64,000 nt of DNA, from assembly GCA_016808115.1 (NCBI GenBank), contig JAEQBH010004103.1, positions 493,071-557,070 on the forward strand, written 5' to 3'. Position numbers and translations under genes: made by a program. The notes beneath the pieces were generated by a model. It worked only from the letters and a program-made list of their open reading frames with translations. It searched no databases and had not been told where the DNA came from. This stretch comes from Tetrastigma voinierianum (taxonomy: Eukaryota > Streptophyta > Magnoliopsida > Vitales > Vitaceae). Shown here piece after piece: positions 44,460-56,907 of this stretch; the stretch's first letter is position 1, and each line of letters opens with the position of its first letter.

Positions 44460-44984
44460 ATGGAGCACTCTCGATTTTCTATGCAAAAAACTATAATACT
44501 CGATACAGATTTGGATAACACATTATATAATAATGAGTCAAATCAAAGATGGCTAAGAGGAACATGGGGATCATGGATAGAAAATACAAAGGCAGGAGGA
44601 TGTGGGAATGAAGAAATTCGTGTGAGGCGAGATTCTAGATTATCAAATGGTGGATGCCAAGACATCATAAGTCAAGTTCAAGATCTTCAAGTGATCCTAC
44701 ATGAAATTCATACCGAGAGGGATGATTGCTTAGTGAATGTCTTTCAAGTGTTTCCTTGGTGTGAAATTACCACCCAATTGAAGGACTTCAAGAGTGTTTG
44801 ACAAGCTTGAAATGGCTTGAGACTTGAATGGTGGGGAGTCAGAAGGATGGGGAGGGACAATAAGTCTCAGAAAAGAAGTGAATCTTTCCATGGCAGTCAA
44901 AGGCACATGTGATTGAAGGGACATAAACCAACAAGAAAAGGGAGAGTGTTGGCAGGGGGGCGGGTGGTGATTCAGTGAGATTCA
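44460..44984 (+). pseudogene. copia gag remnant (43137 element)
   Basis: Frame 44460-44801 contains ISQVQDLQVILHEIHTERDD and TQLKDFK, matching the gag capsid of copy C (VSQVQELQVILHEIHAEGM and SRLKDFK). Before that, the residues are scrambled by small shifts, although the DNA still follows the copy C order. The N-terminal capsid block is missing or unreadable. Confidence 0.87.
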
Positions 44985-45560
44985 GGCCAGCCTAACGTGC
45001 AACAAGCAAGGACATCTCGATGAGATTGTCGACAAAGTAGAGAAAGATGCTTTTGTGCTTACCCATTGGAAGGGTGTTTGATGAAGAAGAAAAATTTGGC
45101 AGAAAAACCCGCAAAGAGGAGAATGCCCAAGCCAGCCTCTTTGGCAGGTGGAAAACTTTACGAAAAATAGCTACAACATAAGTTTTTTAAATTTGTAGTA
45201 ATCAAGTCAGCGGTGGGGGAAATACCAGGAAATGATTGGGTGGACAGAACTATGACACCATATGTTTTGGACAGAAGATGTTATTCATATGAAGCTTGAT
45301 GTGATGGAGAAACAACTCTTTTATGGGAAATTCTCACTTCCCAAAGTTGAAGGCAAAAGAAAGGTTATATTGAAGATTACTTACGGAAGAGCTTATAATG
45401 ATGTCTTTGCATAGTACCAGTTTTGAAAGATAGCGTATGCCGGATAATTATTGGGATGAAGGGGTTTTGGTTGGTTTTTTGGGTAAAATACAGAATTTCA
45501 GTATCACCTAGAGTGGGATTTATGTAGACAAGGGATATATGAGGAATGAAACTTCTTCAG
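44985..45560 (+). pseudogene. copia zinc knuckle and protease remnant (43137 element)
   Basis: At 44992-45028 the frame reads LTCNKQGHLDEI, a knuckle with its first and last Cys damaged. At 45238-45290 the sequence codes for WVDRTMTPYVLDRRCYS, the protease active-site region with the Asp-Thr-Gly disturbed. GEQLFMGNSS-like coding bases follow at 45305 in more than one frame. Confidence 0.75.
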
Positions 45561-45887
45561 AGATGAATCTATGTGACTATTGTATCTTGTTTTATGAAAG
45601 TGACATCTTCTAACCTTGCATATCATGGTCCTCTAATATATGGCATGGTAGATTGGGACATGTTAATTTTGATGCTGCGTAAAATTAATGAATTTAGAAT
45701 TGTTGCCTAAATTTAAAATTAGTGCAGAAATCTATCTGAGAGATATGTGTTGAATCAAAATTAACTAGAGCATCATTTTTATTAAGACAGAAATTCAAAA
45801 TTTAGGAAGGGCAAGTAATTTGATTACCAAAATTGTTAATTTAGGTTAGAAATCAGTATTTATTCTCTCTAGATATAGGACATTAAA
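45561..45887 (+). pseudogene. copia GAG-pre-integrase remnant (43137 element)
   Basis: At 45630-45690 the DNA codes for SSNIWHGRLGHVNFDA, the pre-integrase signature, and near 45745 for CVESKLTRASF, the start of the integrase zinc domain. The frame breaks soon after and the element is interrupted near 45888. Confidence 0.82.
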
Positions 45888-48003
45888 TGGATTTGCGGAT
45901 TAACATATATCTACGAATAGTCTCCGCAATCTGGCAACGTAAGTTTATGTAAGTGAGAGCGGTCGGGGTGACCTTGCGTTTTTCGAGGCATCGTATTTGG
46001 TCAAAAACGATTTTACGATGATGAAAGCTGCTTGTGCTTGGCGTGCTTCGTGTTGGTAAATTGGTATGGAAGAGTAGATAAATGATAATGGATGCAGAGG
46101 GAGTGCGATGCCAGAATATCAAGCGGTAAGAGGAACATGTGTTTGGAAGTGATTTAAGTGACTAAAAGGCAATGAGAACAGATACTGCTATCGGGTAAAA
46201 GAAAGGGAAGAAAAGCTGTGAATGAAAGGGAGGATAGATGATGCAGCTGGATGGCGTTTTGTTAGTGAGAGAGAGTCTTCATACTCTTTCGAAAATGCGG
46301 GGCGAATCACTTTTAGGCCGTCGGGCGAGCCGAAAGGGACAAGAAGGAAGTTATTTAATTGTGAGAAGCGGCACAGCGTGGTGCCGGATTTAGGGAGTTT
46401 CCCTAAACTCAGAAGTGGGTTTCTACTCCCACACTTGGGTTTTTATGTACGTTTAAGTACCTTTGTGAATGTTTGAGTTGAATAAGTAGTGAGGAGCCAT
46501 TTGATCGATCCCAATCTTGGGCAGGTGTTTGTTGTAAATTACGGGCTAAAAAATGAGTAGGAAGAGCTGTGGCGATTATTGTGCCTTTATTGTAATTTGT
46601 GTATTGGGTTGTTAATTGTGTAAAATTGAAACAAATCATGTGTTGGTTGGTTTTGAAGCCTTAAATGGTTCGATCGGTCCCAGCTGGGACGGAGTGTGGA
46701 AAGTATTGAGACATTTGGTGAAATCGACTGTCCTGACTGAATTGAGTTGCTTGTTGTCTGCGATCATGTTAAATATCATGTATTGATTAGAAAAAAGGCG
46801 GCGGGGAATGGCAGCGGTGAATGCGGTTCTAAAGTGAGCCGGAGTAAATTATTGACGTTGGAACCGTGGCCCTAGGGTTTTCTTTTATTCTGAATAATGT
46901 TTCTAATATATTTTTATGTGTGAAAAATGTGTAAGATCGAGTGATTGGCGAATTGCTTTCGTGGCAAATCGACCAGCCCCGAGAGTGAGCTGTTTTGATG
47001 ATTGTATAATTCACTGTGGTGTGTGTGTGATTTGAATTATCTGCGGTATATTCATGTTTATATCTTCATGTGATTAAACGTATTGGAACTACTTGTGACT
47101 CCATATACATGGGACTTTGAGATGCTGGAGGCTGGGCGGCGAAGGATCAGATCTAAGAGGAATAGTTGGGAGGGTTGTCACCAGAGACTCTTGAAGCTGG
47201 AGGGCAGTCAATATCTCGTATTGGATAGCTGACCAAATGGCCTGCCATGGAGGACAGTCAACAAGCAAACTCATTTCTGCACTGTCAATGATGGGCTTGG
47301 CGATCTGTGCTCTCTTGTTAAACCGGAGGGTAGTCCTAAACCAATAACCTGTGTCGTCGGGCGACCCAGGCCGATCTTCCTGCTATCTACATCGGTTGTC
47401 CCTGCAATAGCAAGTGTAATTCTCACTCCTTTGAGCTTAGGCGGGTGTGAGGATCAATTTTCTTAGCTGGGATCGAGTTGGCCATGTGAGCATTCAGGGC
47501 AGGATCATGCATTTGCTTGAATGTGTTTAATTAAGACATTGCCTTGCATAGGTGGAGGCAACCTGGCGTTCTTCACCTCGCGAGCATTAACTCACCACAA
47601 TGGGGGATATTATTTTACAGGTGCGAGGGGGTGTTTGTGGGAGGGCGTGATCCCCAGTGAGTTTGAAAAAGTGGATTATTGGCTTTGATGACTTCATACA
47701 TGTATTAAATTGAATTTTAATATGGCTATGTATAAATGTTTGAACTCTCTTAGAACTATTAGGATATAGTTATGTGAATTGGTATATTATGATATTGTTG
47801 CTGGGCCCAAGTGATGATTGATGGATTTACTCTATCATTTACGGGATTATATTGAATTTGTTTGAGACGGTATATGCCGATCTTGTATTTGGGTAGAAAC
47901 TCCAGGTGCAAAGAGACTACGCGTTTTGGCGTCAGCCAGCGGACCATCTACTTATTCCGCGGATTGACGGGTTGTCAATGGACCAGGGTTTGGGCGTCCA
48001 CAC
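45888..48003 (+). repeat. Solo LTR block E inside the copia (about 2.1 kb)
   Basis: The copia reading is interrupted here: integrase zinc-domain bases lie before it and integrase core bases directly after it. The block ends GGTTTGGGCGTCCACA at 48003. Its start region (TCTCCGCAATCTGGCAACG, then TGCGTTTTTCGAGGCATCG) parallels D1 near 20990 and 21045, and its end parallels 25961-26107. The left edge is approximate. ORFs within (46222-46476, 46409-46639, 47089-47274) have no domain. Confidence 0.75.
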
Positions 48004-48900
48004 ATTTCATAATATTGAAAAATTACTAAACTTCCCAGAGTTAATTAATAATGATACATGTGATTTGAAATATGTTCAAACTAAGGAATTGGAAAGAAAT
48101 ACTTTGTGACTTTTTATTATTGATGATTGCACAAGATATTGCTAATATATTTGCTAAGGAGTAAAAAGATGAAGCATTAGGTATGCATTATAGAATGACG
48201 AAATCATAACTGTTGCGAATTAAGAGCATGAAGAGGAGGATGATCGGAATTGGTGATCTGGCGCGTGTTCGATCCGGTTTTGTCAAAACATGGTATTATT
48301 CTAAACTTCTGCCCACTTGCCTATACACCTCGACAAAATGGAATTAGTGACGTAAAAATAGAACATTGAAAAGATGATGAATGTCATGTGTTGATTATGA
48401 TTCGAGGATACCTCTCGAACTTATTGGGGAGAAACTTTGCTTTCAGCAAGAATTATATTTTAAATAGATTACCCACGAAAGAAGTTCTGACACCGACCCA
48501 TATAAATTATGGAAAGGTCGGAGTCTTCCCTCTGAATATTTAAAGGGTATTGGGGTGTTTGGCTAGGCTACAGTCAGTTACTATTACCCAAAAGGATAGG
48601 ACCTAAGACTATTGATTATATATTTATTGGTTTATCTGATAAATAGTAGTGCATATCATTTTCTAGTGCGTAAGATTTGGGACATTCTGATATACATATC
48701 AAATATAATGGAGTCAAAAATGCATCATTCTTTGAAAATATATTTCTAAGTAAAAATACATGTTGGGTTTTCAACTTCAAGAACTCATGATCTTGCTTGA
48801 CTAGTGATAGACCATGAGTATAAATGATGAAAGTGAAGAAGCATTTAGATGCGGTAAAGAGCGAGGACTTCATGCAGATCCTTTGGTCCAGATTCAGTTT
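48004..48900 (+). pseudogene. copia integrase remnant (43137 element)
   Basis: After the block, CDLKYVQTKE and LFIIDDCT coding bases (48060-48130) mark the first catalytic Asp region. APLHLDKMELVT-type bases near 48320 sit at the PxQNG block. LKGIGVFG..RIGPKTIDYI then FIGLSDK-like coding follows (48545-48640), and the usual C-terminal end lies near 48760. All are in different frames. Confidence 0.83.
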
Positions 48901-49590
48901 GTTAGAAAATGAGCCTCGAAAACTTCAATGAAGCAATGTCCCTCACGAAATACCTGGGAAGAGCATCAAGCAGTGTGTGGATGTCATCATGCAAAAATCA
49001 CACCTAGGAGTTGAGTTTGATCTTCCTCTGAGGAATGTAAACCATTGAGGTGTAAATGGATTTTCAGAGGAAAATCGAAAACTGATGGATCTATTGATAA
49101 GTGCAGGAAATAGACTTGTAACAAAGGCTATAAACAAAAGAAAGGTCTTGTTACTTTGATACATATTCTCACGTCATGATAATAACATCTATTAAAACAT
49201 GCTCTCATAGCTATTGCAACATTTGCATAATCTTGGTGTACGCAAATGGATGTGAACGACTTTCCTCTAAATAATTGACTTAAATAAAGAAGTATATGGA
49301 CCAACCAGAAGGGATTATTATTCGAAGAAGAGGGGAGTATAGACTTGTTAAATTAACTTTATATGGTTTAAAAAAGGAAGCACAAAACAATGACATAGAA
49401 ATTTGAGCAAATGAAAATTATGTCAAATGGTTTCTAATTAATGAATGTGATAAATAATGATCTATGTTAAGACACAAATAATGATTATATGTCATTGCAC
49501 TTTATATGTGGATGATATGCTTTATTTTTGAATTGTTAGTAATAATTATATTATTACAACTACCAAGAAAACATGTTGTTTAGTAAATTT
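48901..49590 (+). pseudogene. copia RT remnant (43137 element)
   Basis: Coding bases for KWIFRGKSKTDGSIDKCR-type sequence lie at 49055-49110, DLNKEVYMDQPEGIIIRR at 49270-49335, and YRLVKLTLYGLKKEAQ at 49338-49385. TLYVDDML lies at 49500-49523, with the Asp-Asp pair retained. Stops and frame changes lie between the pieces. Confidence 0.87.
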
Positions 49591-50400
49591 AACATGAAGG
49601 ATTAGGTCTTTGAGAGATGTTATACTAGGAATTAAATTTTACCTGAACGATTTTGAGGTGGACTTATATTATCTCAATCACATTATGATGAAGTACTTGA
49701 CAAAGTTGACAAAGATGAAAAGCAATATTTACTTCAAGAGCAGTTGATATAAATCTTCATTTGTCCTAAAATAATACAGGTCAACATATCCTAGTGGAAT
49801 ATTCAGCATCTGTTGATCTAATGTATGTCTGTTTACTGAATAGTGCTATAGCATAACTAGACAGAAAGTCTCAGTGTTGGCGGTAGATATACAGTATCAG
49901 GAGTATGGACATTGGAAGACATTACTCAGGGGTTCTTGAATCCACCTAGATATGTACCAGAATATGGATTGCATTGTTATCTGGCCAGAAGGGGTATGGT
50001 GATACAGCGGATATATGTATCAGGACACAAAATCTCTGCAAGTGGTTATGTTTTACCTGCCCACTCTTGTGAAATCCTCTGAAGCAAATGTGTATTGCCC
50101 GGATTCACTATGGAATCTAAATTTATTGCTTTAGATAAAGCGGAGAGGCAGTGGCTTACGTCGATTTCTAAAGGATATTCCAACTATCTCAGCTGACACC
50201 AACATACATTGGCATAGGCCCATCTACCTCTTGTTGTGATAATATCTATGCCGCGCAATTGGTGGGGCACATAATGACAGCATGTATAATGTGGGAAGTC
50301 TGAACATATACGTCGTGGTACAATACAGGATGAGCTGACTAATAAATGGGATTATTTCTGTGATTATATAAAGTCGAAAGGATAATCTAGCGAGTCAGCA
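49591..50400 (+). pseudogene. copia RNase H remnant (43137 element)
   Basis: VEYSASVDLMYV-type bases occur near 49797, SGYVLPAHSCEIL near 50040 and TMESKFIALDKAER near 50108, which includes the conserved Glu helix. HIRRGTIQDELTN-like coding follows near 50310. The order is that of a copia RNase H; no long frame remains. Confidence 0.82.
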
Positions 50401-51083
50401 CCCAGGAGAGGGTTACCTTGACGAAACAAGCAGAACAATTGCACATCGGAGGTCTTGATTAAGCTTATGACAAAAGAATCACCTTAATGGCAAGGCTGAC
50501 CTGGTTATTTGAAGTCCCAGATCTAGGTTTAAGGGACAGCAGAATTATGTGTGATTCAAAGAACGTAAGGAGATAATCTCTCCCTACCCATTCTATGATA
50601 AGCTAGTGATACTGAGGAGTTTGCCCATTAAGCGTATAGCTATGCTTTTATGATTCTTCTATAACTTGGAAAATCGAGTGGGATATTCGCAGGGGATATT
50701 CCTAATAGGAGTCACCTATATGGATGTGAAGGGTAAACACGTAATTTATAAGGCATTTGAGGAATTTTCTAAAGCACTCATGAAAACCGGGAGTTGTTGA
50801 GCGAAAATGAACACCAATCGCGACAACCAATTGTGTTAGGAAAGGGCGTGTGTGATGCATTCGATCACGATTTATCCAAGCTCTACTTGAATAGTTTCAA
50901 GACATCACGTTCACTATTTAAAACGAATATGGTGAGTAGACTTTCCATTCAAAGGAAGGTTTAAAAGGCCACCAAAAACTACCTATCTCCGATACGGATC
51001 TTTCGGAAGCTGCCACTTTCATCAAGTGGCGCGCGTGTATCCACACGCACTAACAACTTGTTTCTGCCAGTACATGTGGAGAT
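50401..51083 (+). other. copia 3' untranslated region and polypurine tract (43137 element)
   Basis: It is similar in order to 15961-16514 and 18561-19140, for example AGATCTAGGTTTAAGGGACA near 50520 and CAGATCTTTCGG-like DNA near 51000. It ends GTACATGTGGAGAT, the polypurine tract, directly before the LTR. Confidence 0.75.
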
Positions 51084-51867
51084 TGTTGGACTAACGATTT
51101 TTAAGTGTAGCCCGAGGTTGGCTGAGTTGACTTTGAGCTAAGTAGAATGGGACTTGTTATTCATTTTGAACATATTCAAATATTTTGGCGGGTTCATATT
51201 CTATGATGAGGAATAATGTAGTATGATTCTTTTTGCTCAAATCGGTAAGAAATGAATGAAAAATAGGCTCCCAGTGATGCCCCTCTTAGAAAAGAGGTCT
51301 TTGTTGGACTTTCATTTTGAGTTGTGTCCTTTCATTTTGAGGTTGTGTTCTGCTTTGGATATTGGCCCGTAAAGTAGCGAAGATCATAAATACTCAGTTC
51401 ATTGTCATTATATAAAGATAACCAAAATTTCGATCATTTTTCATTCTTAAAAGCGGTCTGCGAGAAACGACCTTTGTGCATTAATTTTCGGCATTTAAGA
51501 GCGATCGCGGAAGTACACAAACATGGTTGAGTTCCACTGGGACGGTGATAGATCGGTGCTACTTTTATGTGTGAAGATCATTGTATCCACGGGAGAGCGA
51601 GGCTCGGTATTCCATAAGCACCAGAGTGGGGGCAAATAATGATGTAGGTTTATGATCATCAATCACTTAACCTGATCTACTAGTTTTTGTCATAGTTCTG
51701 TTTTGTCCGGGTTAGTATCTGGTTTTATCATGACTAATATTCACTGTACACTTTATCTTTTAAGTGTAAACTTTCCCTTTTGTACACAATATACTATTTT
51801 GTGCATAATACCATGTTTCAAACTGAAACTAATGAGTTATTTACTCTATTTGAATACCCAGTCTGAC
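51084..51867 (+). repeat. 3' LTR of the 43137 copia (about 784 bp)
   Basis: It starts TGTTGGACTAACG and ends near CAGTCTGACA. It aligns with the 5' LTR throughout but with many small gaps, and lacks the extra GAGTTGTGTC repeats of the 5' copy. Confidence 0.85.
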
Positions 51868-53176
51868 ATGAGTGACATAAATCTTTGAATCTTGCTTTGC
51901 ATCATAGACAAATGGTGACTGATATTGCGAGGATTCCTACGGGGGTTCGATGAAAGATCACTTATATGAGCTGAGAGAGGAAAGCATTTTTTTCGAAACA
52001 CTTCATTTCGAAAGGGTTACGTTGATGAGTTCACATGAAGGGCTAAAACGTAGGAAGTAAGTTGCCCCAGGGTGTCAAACCTTACGATATTACATTACCA
52101 CAAAAGTTATCGATTTCAGTCTGCTTCGAGAATTGTGGGTGCAACATTGAGACGGGGAATAATAGGAGATGGCGAAATAATTCAGGCTTTGATGTTTCAA
52201 GTTTTTTGAATGTGTTTTTGAGGTTTAGGGTCAAAAATGACCATTTTCCAGCAATATTGATTTTGAGCCTCACTCAGAGCTTCTGTTTAATCTGGCATCC
52301 TTGATGCCATGCTCAAACACATTTTAATCTAAATTGAAACATGAGTCCCAAGTAACCCCTAGGCTTTAACTATGTAAAAATAAGGCCGTGATTATAAACT
52401 TCTGTTAAGGGGTTGATGGTACCTTATGTTTGTAGGGTTAAGCGATGTTTTTTTCAAAACCAAGGCTATTTTGACCCAAAACTGGGTGTTTTTGGATGAT
52501 CTCTTGATTTGCCAGCACTTTGCAGAAATTATAGGATTGCAGTGATATAATTTTGACGACACCAGGTCGTGCATATGGTGTTCCCGCAATTATTTACCTT
52601 CAAATTCAATGGAAATGGTTGCATGTATAATACACACGGTGAGCTTTTGAATTCTTAGGATTTCTTCTAATTTTTCTTTATTTCCTAGTGGTCTGGAGGT
52701 GGAAATTGGGTGGTGTGAGCTGGCTGATCATTTGTATCTGAGACTCTATGGGAAGACTGATAGAAAAGAAAGTCGGTTGCTGGGTTTTGCTGTGATTTTG
52801 ATTTTTGATATTATTGTGGGATATCTTGTTGGGGAGAAGGAAGTGATGTTTCCATGGATAGAACTACTGAGATCTTGTTTTGTGTTGTGAGTTTTAGGGC
52901 TCGATTCTTTTGCCTTGTTAAGTATTAAGCATCTACCCTCAATGTCAAATATTTGCAAGTCGAGGGATATCAAATAGAAATAGTATTCGGTTATTATACG
53001 ATGCCATGCCCATCACTTGTGGGCATTTTAGGTACACACTCTGTGTTATCGGGTGGGGTGAAAAACTGGTTTCGCATTCTGGCGGTGGCATTGGGCTTTT
53101 CACGTATCACGTTGTTACTACGAAAGATGCATTGATGAATGCCAGTCTTCGTCGGAAAAAAATCTGTCTTGCATGG
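51868..53176. other. Unassigned DNA between two copia elements
   Basis: ORFs at 52062-52304 and 52699-52890 are open for 80 and 63 codons, but I recognise no domain. The base composition and T-rich spacers could fit exons of a decayed host gene, which is speculation. Confidence 0.5.
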
Positions 53177-53372
53177 TGTGCGCAATATTGGAATTGATTA
53201 GTAATTGTTAAATCCTAGAAATTATGATGATTGACAATCTTGTATATAGATATAAGAAACAATTTGTTTTTCCCTTTTTTAGGACTAATTTTTAGGATGT
53301 TATCTATATGTTGCCTCGTTTTAGAAGAATATATCTCTTTACAATCTTTCTCTGAAACTCTATTGTTTGACA
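53177..53372 (+). repeat. 5' LTR (196 bp) of the short-LTR copia
   Basis: It has the same start, CCTAGAAATTAT block, AAACAATTTGTTTT block and AGAAGAATATATCTCTTT block as 56908-57168, and ends TTTGACA before the primer-binding site. It lacks about 65 bases present in the 3' LTR. Confidence 0.9.
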
Positions 53373-53384
53373 TGGTATCGGAGC
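53373..53384 (+). other. Primer-binding site, tRNA-Met type
   Basis: TGGTATCGGAGC differs from the usual plant TGGTATCAGAGC by one base and directly follows the LTR. Confidence 0.9.
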
Positions 53385-54050
53385 GGGGCTTGATCCCAAG
53401 AAGTGCGCAGAAACCATCGTATACGTATTTTCCCTCGAAAACCCATCACCTCGTAAAGGCTGTTGTAGTTGGCAAAAAGATTCTTCGGGAAAGCTATGAT
53501 GACATCGTCGGAAGAAAATCAGCAGCAGGTACCCTGCTCTATAAATGTTGCCCCCTTCAGTATGTGTTAATGGTAAGACATCTGTATTTTAGAGCTTTAA
53601 AACAGACTTTGGATTATTGGTGTCAGGGTGCATCCGATCCACATGACGTGGGACTCGGTCGGTTAAATCTGTTCTCCCTTGTCTTCTGTCAGTTATTTCC
53701 ACCGCCAATGGTAGCACCTCCCATGTCTGCGGGGAAGGATCGTTTATCTTTGATAACTGTGCTCGCATTGAATCGTCTTGATGTTGTTCTAGCTGAATAC
53801 GACCTTTTGTGCGTTGGCAAATTACTAAAACTCTAGAAACGTACTATAACTTTTGACCCTCATTTTTGTGTCTAGAACATTCTAACCCGGGATTCTTGGT
53901 TATGGTGTTAGAAGCGGGATAAACTTCACTGAGATTTGCGAAGAGAATGGGGGGATCGAAAATCAATCGAGGCAAATCAAACTAGTAGTAAAAACGAGCT
54001 GAAGCGACTACTGGTTATGTTTGTGAATTGGGACATCTTCTTTTGGTTAT
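53385..54050 (+). pseudogene. gag remnant and protease of the short-LTR copia
   Basis: Around 53609-53645 the DNA codes for WIIGVRVHP in one frame and GCASDPHDV in another. Together they occupy the copia protease active-site position (Trp-Ile-Ile-Asp then a Gly-Ala-Ser block), split by indels. From 53815 comes TKTLETYYNF and a Phe-Cys-Val block typical of the stretch before the integrase. An ORF of 201 codons (53231-53836) runs from inside the LTR across the primer site and is not a protein. Confidence 0.72.
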
Positions 54051-54900
54051 CTTTAAGAAATTGCAACCTGACTTTTTCGGGATGAATGATGAGGAATTTC
54101 ATTGTGACACTTTATTGACACGGGCTAGAAAGAACCCACTTTAATATTTCAACTACTGATGAATAAAGTTCAGAACCTTTGAAAGTTGACTTCACTCGAT
54201 GTTTGGGGTCTATGAGTTCCCTCTATATGCGGAGCTCGTTACTTTATTTGACATTTATTGATGAATACTAGAATGACTTGGGTGTCCTAACAGTAAAAAG
54301 TGATCGTATTGTCTAGCATTCGAAATTTTCTAAAATGACTCTTTGAGTGTCAAAAAGCATATTTGTGTTTGACAATGCAATGATGAATATTTGGTTTCAT
54401 AAAATCTCTTTCTCATTTTTTGAGAAACCATGGAGTGTCATCAGACCTCATGCACCTATACTCCACAACAAAATGGATTGGCGAGAGAGAAGAATAGGCA
54501 ACTTTTGGAGGTAGTGCGTGCCTCCCTGCCGACATGAACATGCCTCGTTGTGGGGTGAAAGCGATTGAGAAATCTGGCTACACTTCCTCATCAACCGAAC
54601 ACCTTCTCAAGTAATAGACTTTCAAACTCCTCAACCGAAGTGCAATCCTTACTTTCCGTTCCCCACATCTTAGAACCCCAGAGGTTTTGGATGTATGGTA
54701 TATGTTCACATCCCAAAATCTTGAGAAATAAACTTGATCCATGTGTAACGATATTGTTTTTGTTGGCTACTACGAATTTCAAAAGGATATAGGTGTAGCT
54801 GCTGGTCTCACAAACAGAAGACTACACATGTGACTCTAGATGCCTCTTTCTAAGAATTGGGGCCTTACCCTTTCAGGGTCTCTAAAAATTCTCTGGGAGA
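54051..54900 (+). pseudogene. copia integrase remnant (short-LTR element)
   Basis: DNA at 54025-54140 codes for a Gly-His-Leu-Leu-Leu-type zinc-domain start and HCDTLLTRARKNP. 54230-54300 codes for the YxxxFIDE-like first Asp block, and 54455-54530 for TPQQNGLARE, KNRQLLEVVRASL, the region after the third acidic residue. 54580-54720 gives the Ser-Val-Pro-His and FxYGIC stretch. The frame changes repeatedly. Confidence 0.86.
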
Positions 54901-56010
54901 GGCACAAAAGTGAAGAAGAATGAGTTGAGTGATGAGTTTATTGAGGTTGGAAGTATTCAGCAAGAGAGTGGTGGAGGTGATGAAGGTTTATTGAAGTTGG
55001 AAAAAATGAGAGCATTTAGAAATGATGTTGTAAAACTGAAATTTGTGATCATAATCATCGAGCGGGAGTGAATCTGCAGATACCCTGAGTTGCTTTAATC
55101 TACACTATGAAGAATCAGCCCGAGAATCAATCATTCCACTCCCTCGATGAATCACCTGTTTGGAGGTCTAATGAAACATATGCTCTGGAAATACAGCTCT
55201 AGATCATATTGCACAAGATTGAATAGGGGAGTTCAACCGATATGAACGATCTACGAAGCGAGACCAAATACCCAATTAACTCAACATGTGCCATCTCATG
55301 GGTTGATGAATCAAATATCAGGCATTCTTTGATGTCTCAATTGTCCAGCAGGAGTTTTATTCTAACAATGTCTGCAAGATGTGGCTGATCCAAAATGGAG
55401 AAAAGGCAATGAGCCGAAGAAGGAATGGAGGCTAAAAGAATGCCGCTTGTGGACTTCCTTGCTGGGACGAGACTGGGGATGCGGAATGGGTGTTTTCACG
55501 GTGGCTTTCAAACGAGATGGAGAGCATGCGTTAGATATAAAGCCCGGCAAATTCTTGAAGGGATATCTTGCAAAGGTATGGGATGAACTATCGGAATACT
55601 TTTGCACCGGTGGCTAAGATCAATACAATTCGCATTCTTGCCATCTATAGACAAATCAGAGCCAGCTTTCTGCAGCTGCAATTTGATGTTAAAAATAACT
55701 CCTCAATGGAGATTTGGAGGAAGAAAGAGGTCTATATGAACTGCTCAGTTAAAAATATGGTTCTTCCATGTAAAGGTCACAGTCTGTAAATTAAAAAAAA
55801 GTCATTGTATGGGCTGGCAGTCTTAGGCATGGTTTGGAATTTCTAGACTACGATGAGAAGGTTAGGCATGTTGCGGTAACTCATATCACACTTTTTGTTT
55901 ATAAAACCTGAAGGAAAAGTAACAACTTTAGTGTGTATGTTGATGATATGGATCTTACAACAGGAGATGACCCGCTGCGAGAGAATGGCTTTACCGAGTG
56001 TTAGCCCTGA
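54901..56010 (+). pseudogene. copia RT remnant (short-LTR element)
   Basis: 54901-55360 is an acidic linker. RT starts near 55380 (ADPKWRKGNEPKKEWRL-like frame). GMNYRNTFAPVAKINTIRIL at 55578-55640 is the Tyr-x-x-Thr-Phe-x-Pro-Val block of copia RT. FDVKNNS and EIWRKKEVYMNC follow (55680-55745). VYVDDMDLTTGDDP at 55930-55975 retains the catalytic Asp pair. No single frame covers it. Confidence 0.88.
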
Positions 56011-56907
56011 AATTTGAAATGAAGATCTTAGGGCGACAAATATTTTTGGGGGTGAGGTGCAAGATCGGAAACATGGGTCTTTGCTTTCCGCAGGAAAACC
56101 ATGTTAGTCATTCTGCTGCCAGAAACGGATCTTGATTACAAACCGATACGACGCCCATGGAAATGAATCATAAGCTGAATTCTCTGAGACAACGGCAGCC
56201 CCACAACGAACTAAGGGTGGATTATCGGCGATTAGTTGGAGAGATTAATCTGCTATCACCTGAGCGAAGCTATATCATATCGGTGGCGTTGTGAGCCGAT
56301 TAAACCATGCATCGAGTGAACATATGGAAGTAGTCTATCGGGATCTTAAGATACTTAAAGGTGCTCCCGGAAAAAGGTTTGTTCTCAAAAAATGGTATCT
56401 CTAACATTGAAGGATTACATAGATTCGATTGGGCGGTGGTCAAATGTAACCAAGAAGGTCCACATCTGGTTCTTACTTTTGTGGAAGGGCGATCTTGTCG
56501 CCTGGAAGAAATAACAAAAGCGAGTAGTAATATGCAGATCGAAATCTTGGCCGAATTTAGGGAGCGCGGCTCATGGTGTATGCAAATTGTTATGGATAAG
56601 AATCTTGAGGGACTTGGGGATTGAATATGCTACGCCTATGAGATCTCTGATTGTAAGACGGCCATTCAAGTGCCTGAAAATCTCGTTGACGCAGATTGCG
56701 TCAAACATGTGTTGAGAGTTGATCGATCTGAGCTCTCATCTAAGGGAACCTCGATGAAAAGATTATGATTTATTTATTCAATCGAGTCGGTTGGGCGATA
56801 TTCTCCTGAGCGGAGTTTCGGGAAGATCTGTTTCATGTTCTAATTGACAAATTTGGGCATGATGAACATCTATGCACCAACTTGGAGGAAATATAATACG
56901 CATGAGC
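56011..56907 (+). pseudogene. copia RNase H remnant and polypurine region (short-LTR element)
   Basis: Coding bases for VDYRRLVGE occur at 56218, then HASSEHMEVVYRDLKILK and GAPGKR at 56308-56380. NGISNIEGLHRFDWA, VEGRSCRLEEITK and a FRERGSWCMQ-like frame at 56390-56590 follow the RNase H order. The tail holds a LIDKFGHDEHL-type segment near 56845. A short GGAGGAA purine run precedes the LTR by about 18 bases. Confidence 0.87.

Larger units (their letters stand above)
43137..51867 (+). mobile_element. Ty1/copia element (Tork-like), both LTRs, split by a solo LTR
   Basis: LTRs start TGTTGGACTA at 43137 and 51084 and are about 850 and 780 bp. Between them lie leader, gag, zinc knuckle, protease, pre-integrase, integrase, RT, RNase H and a 3' untranslated region in copia order. 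A 2.1 kb LTR-type block (45888-48003) sits between the pre-integrase and integrase regions. Without it the element would be about 6.6 kb. Gag (ISQVQDLQVILHEIHTERDD) is close to copies A-C but the LTRs differ, so it is a second family of the same lineage. All frames are broken. Confidence 0.9.

Noticed and set aside
52062..52890. Possible exons of a host resistance-type gene (frames 52062-52304 and 52699-52890)
   Set aside because: No conserved motif of any plant gene family could be pointed to; left as unassigned.
53231..53836. 201-codon open frame that looks like a gene by length
   Set aside because: It starts inside a copia 5' LTR, crosses the LTR end and primer-binding site, and then runs through decayed gag-protease in mixed frames. 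No domain is kept in frame.
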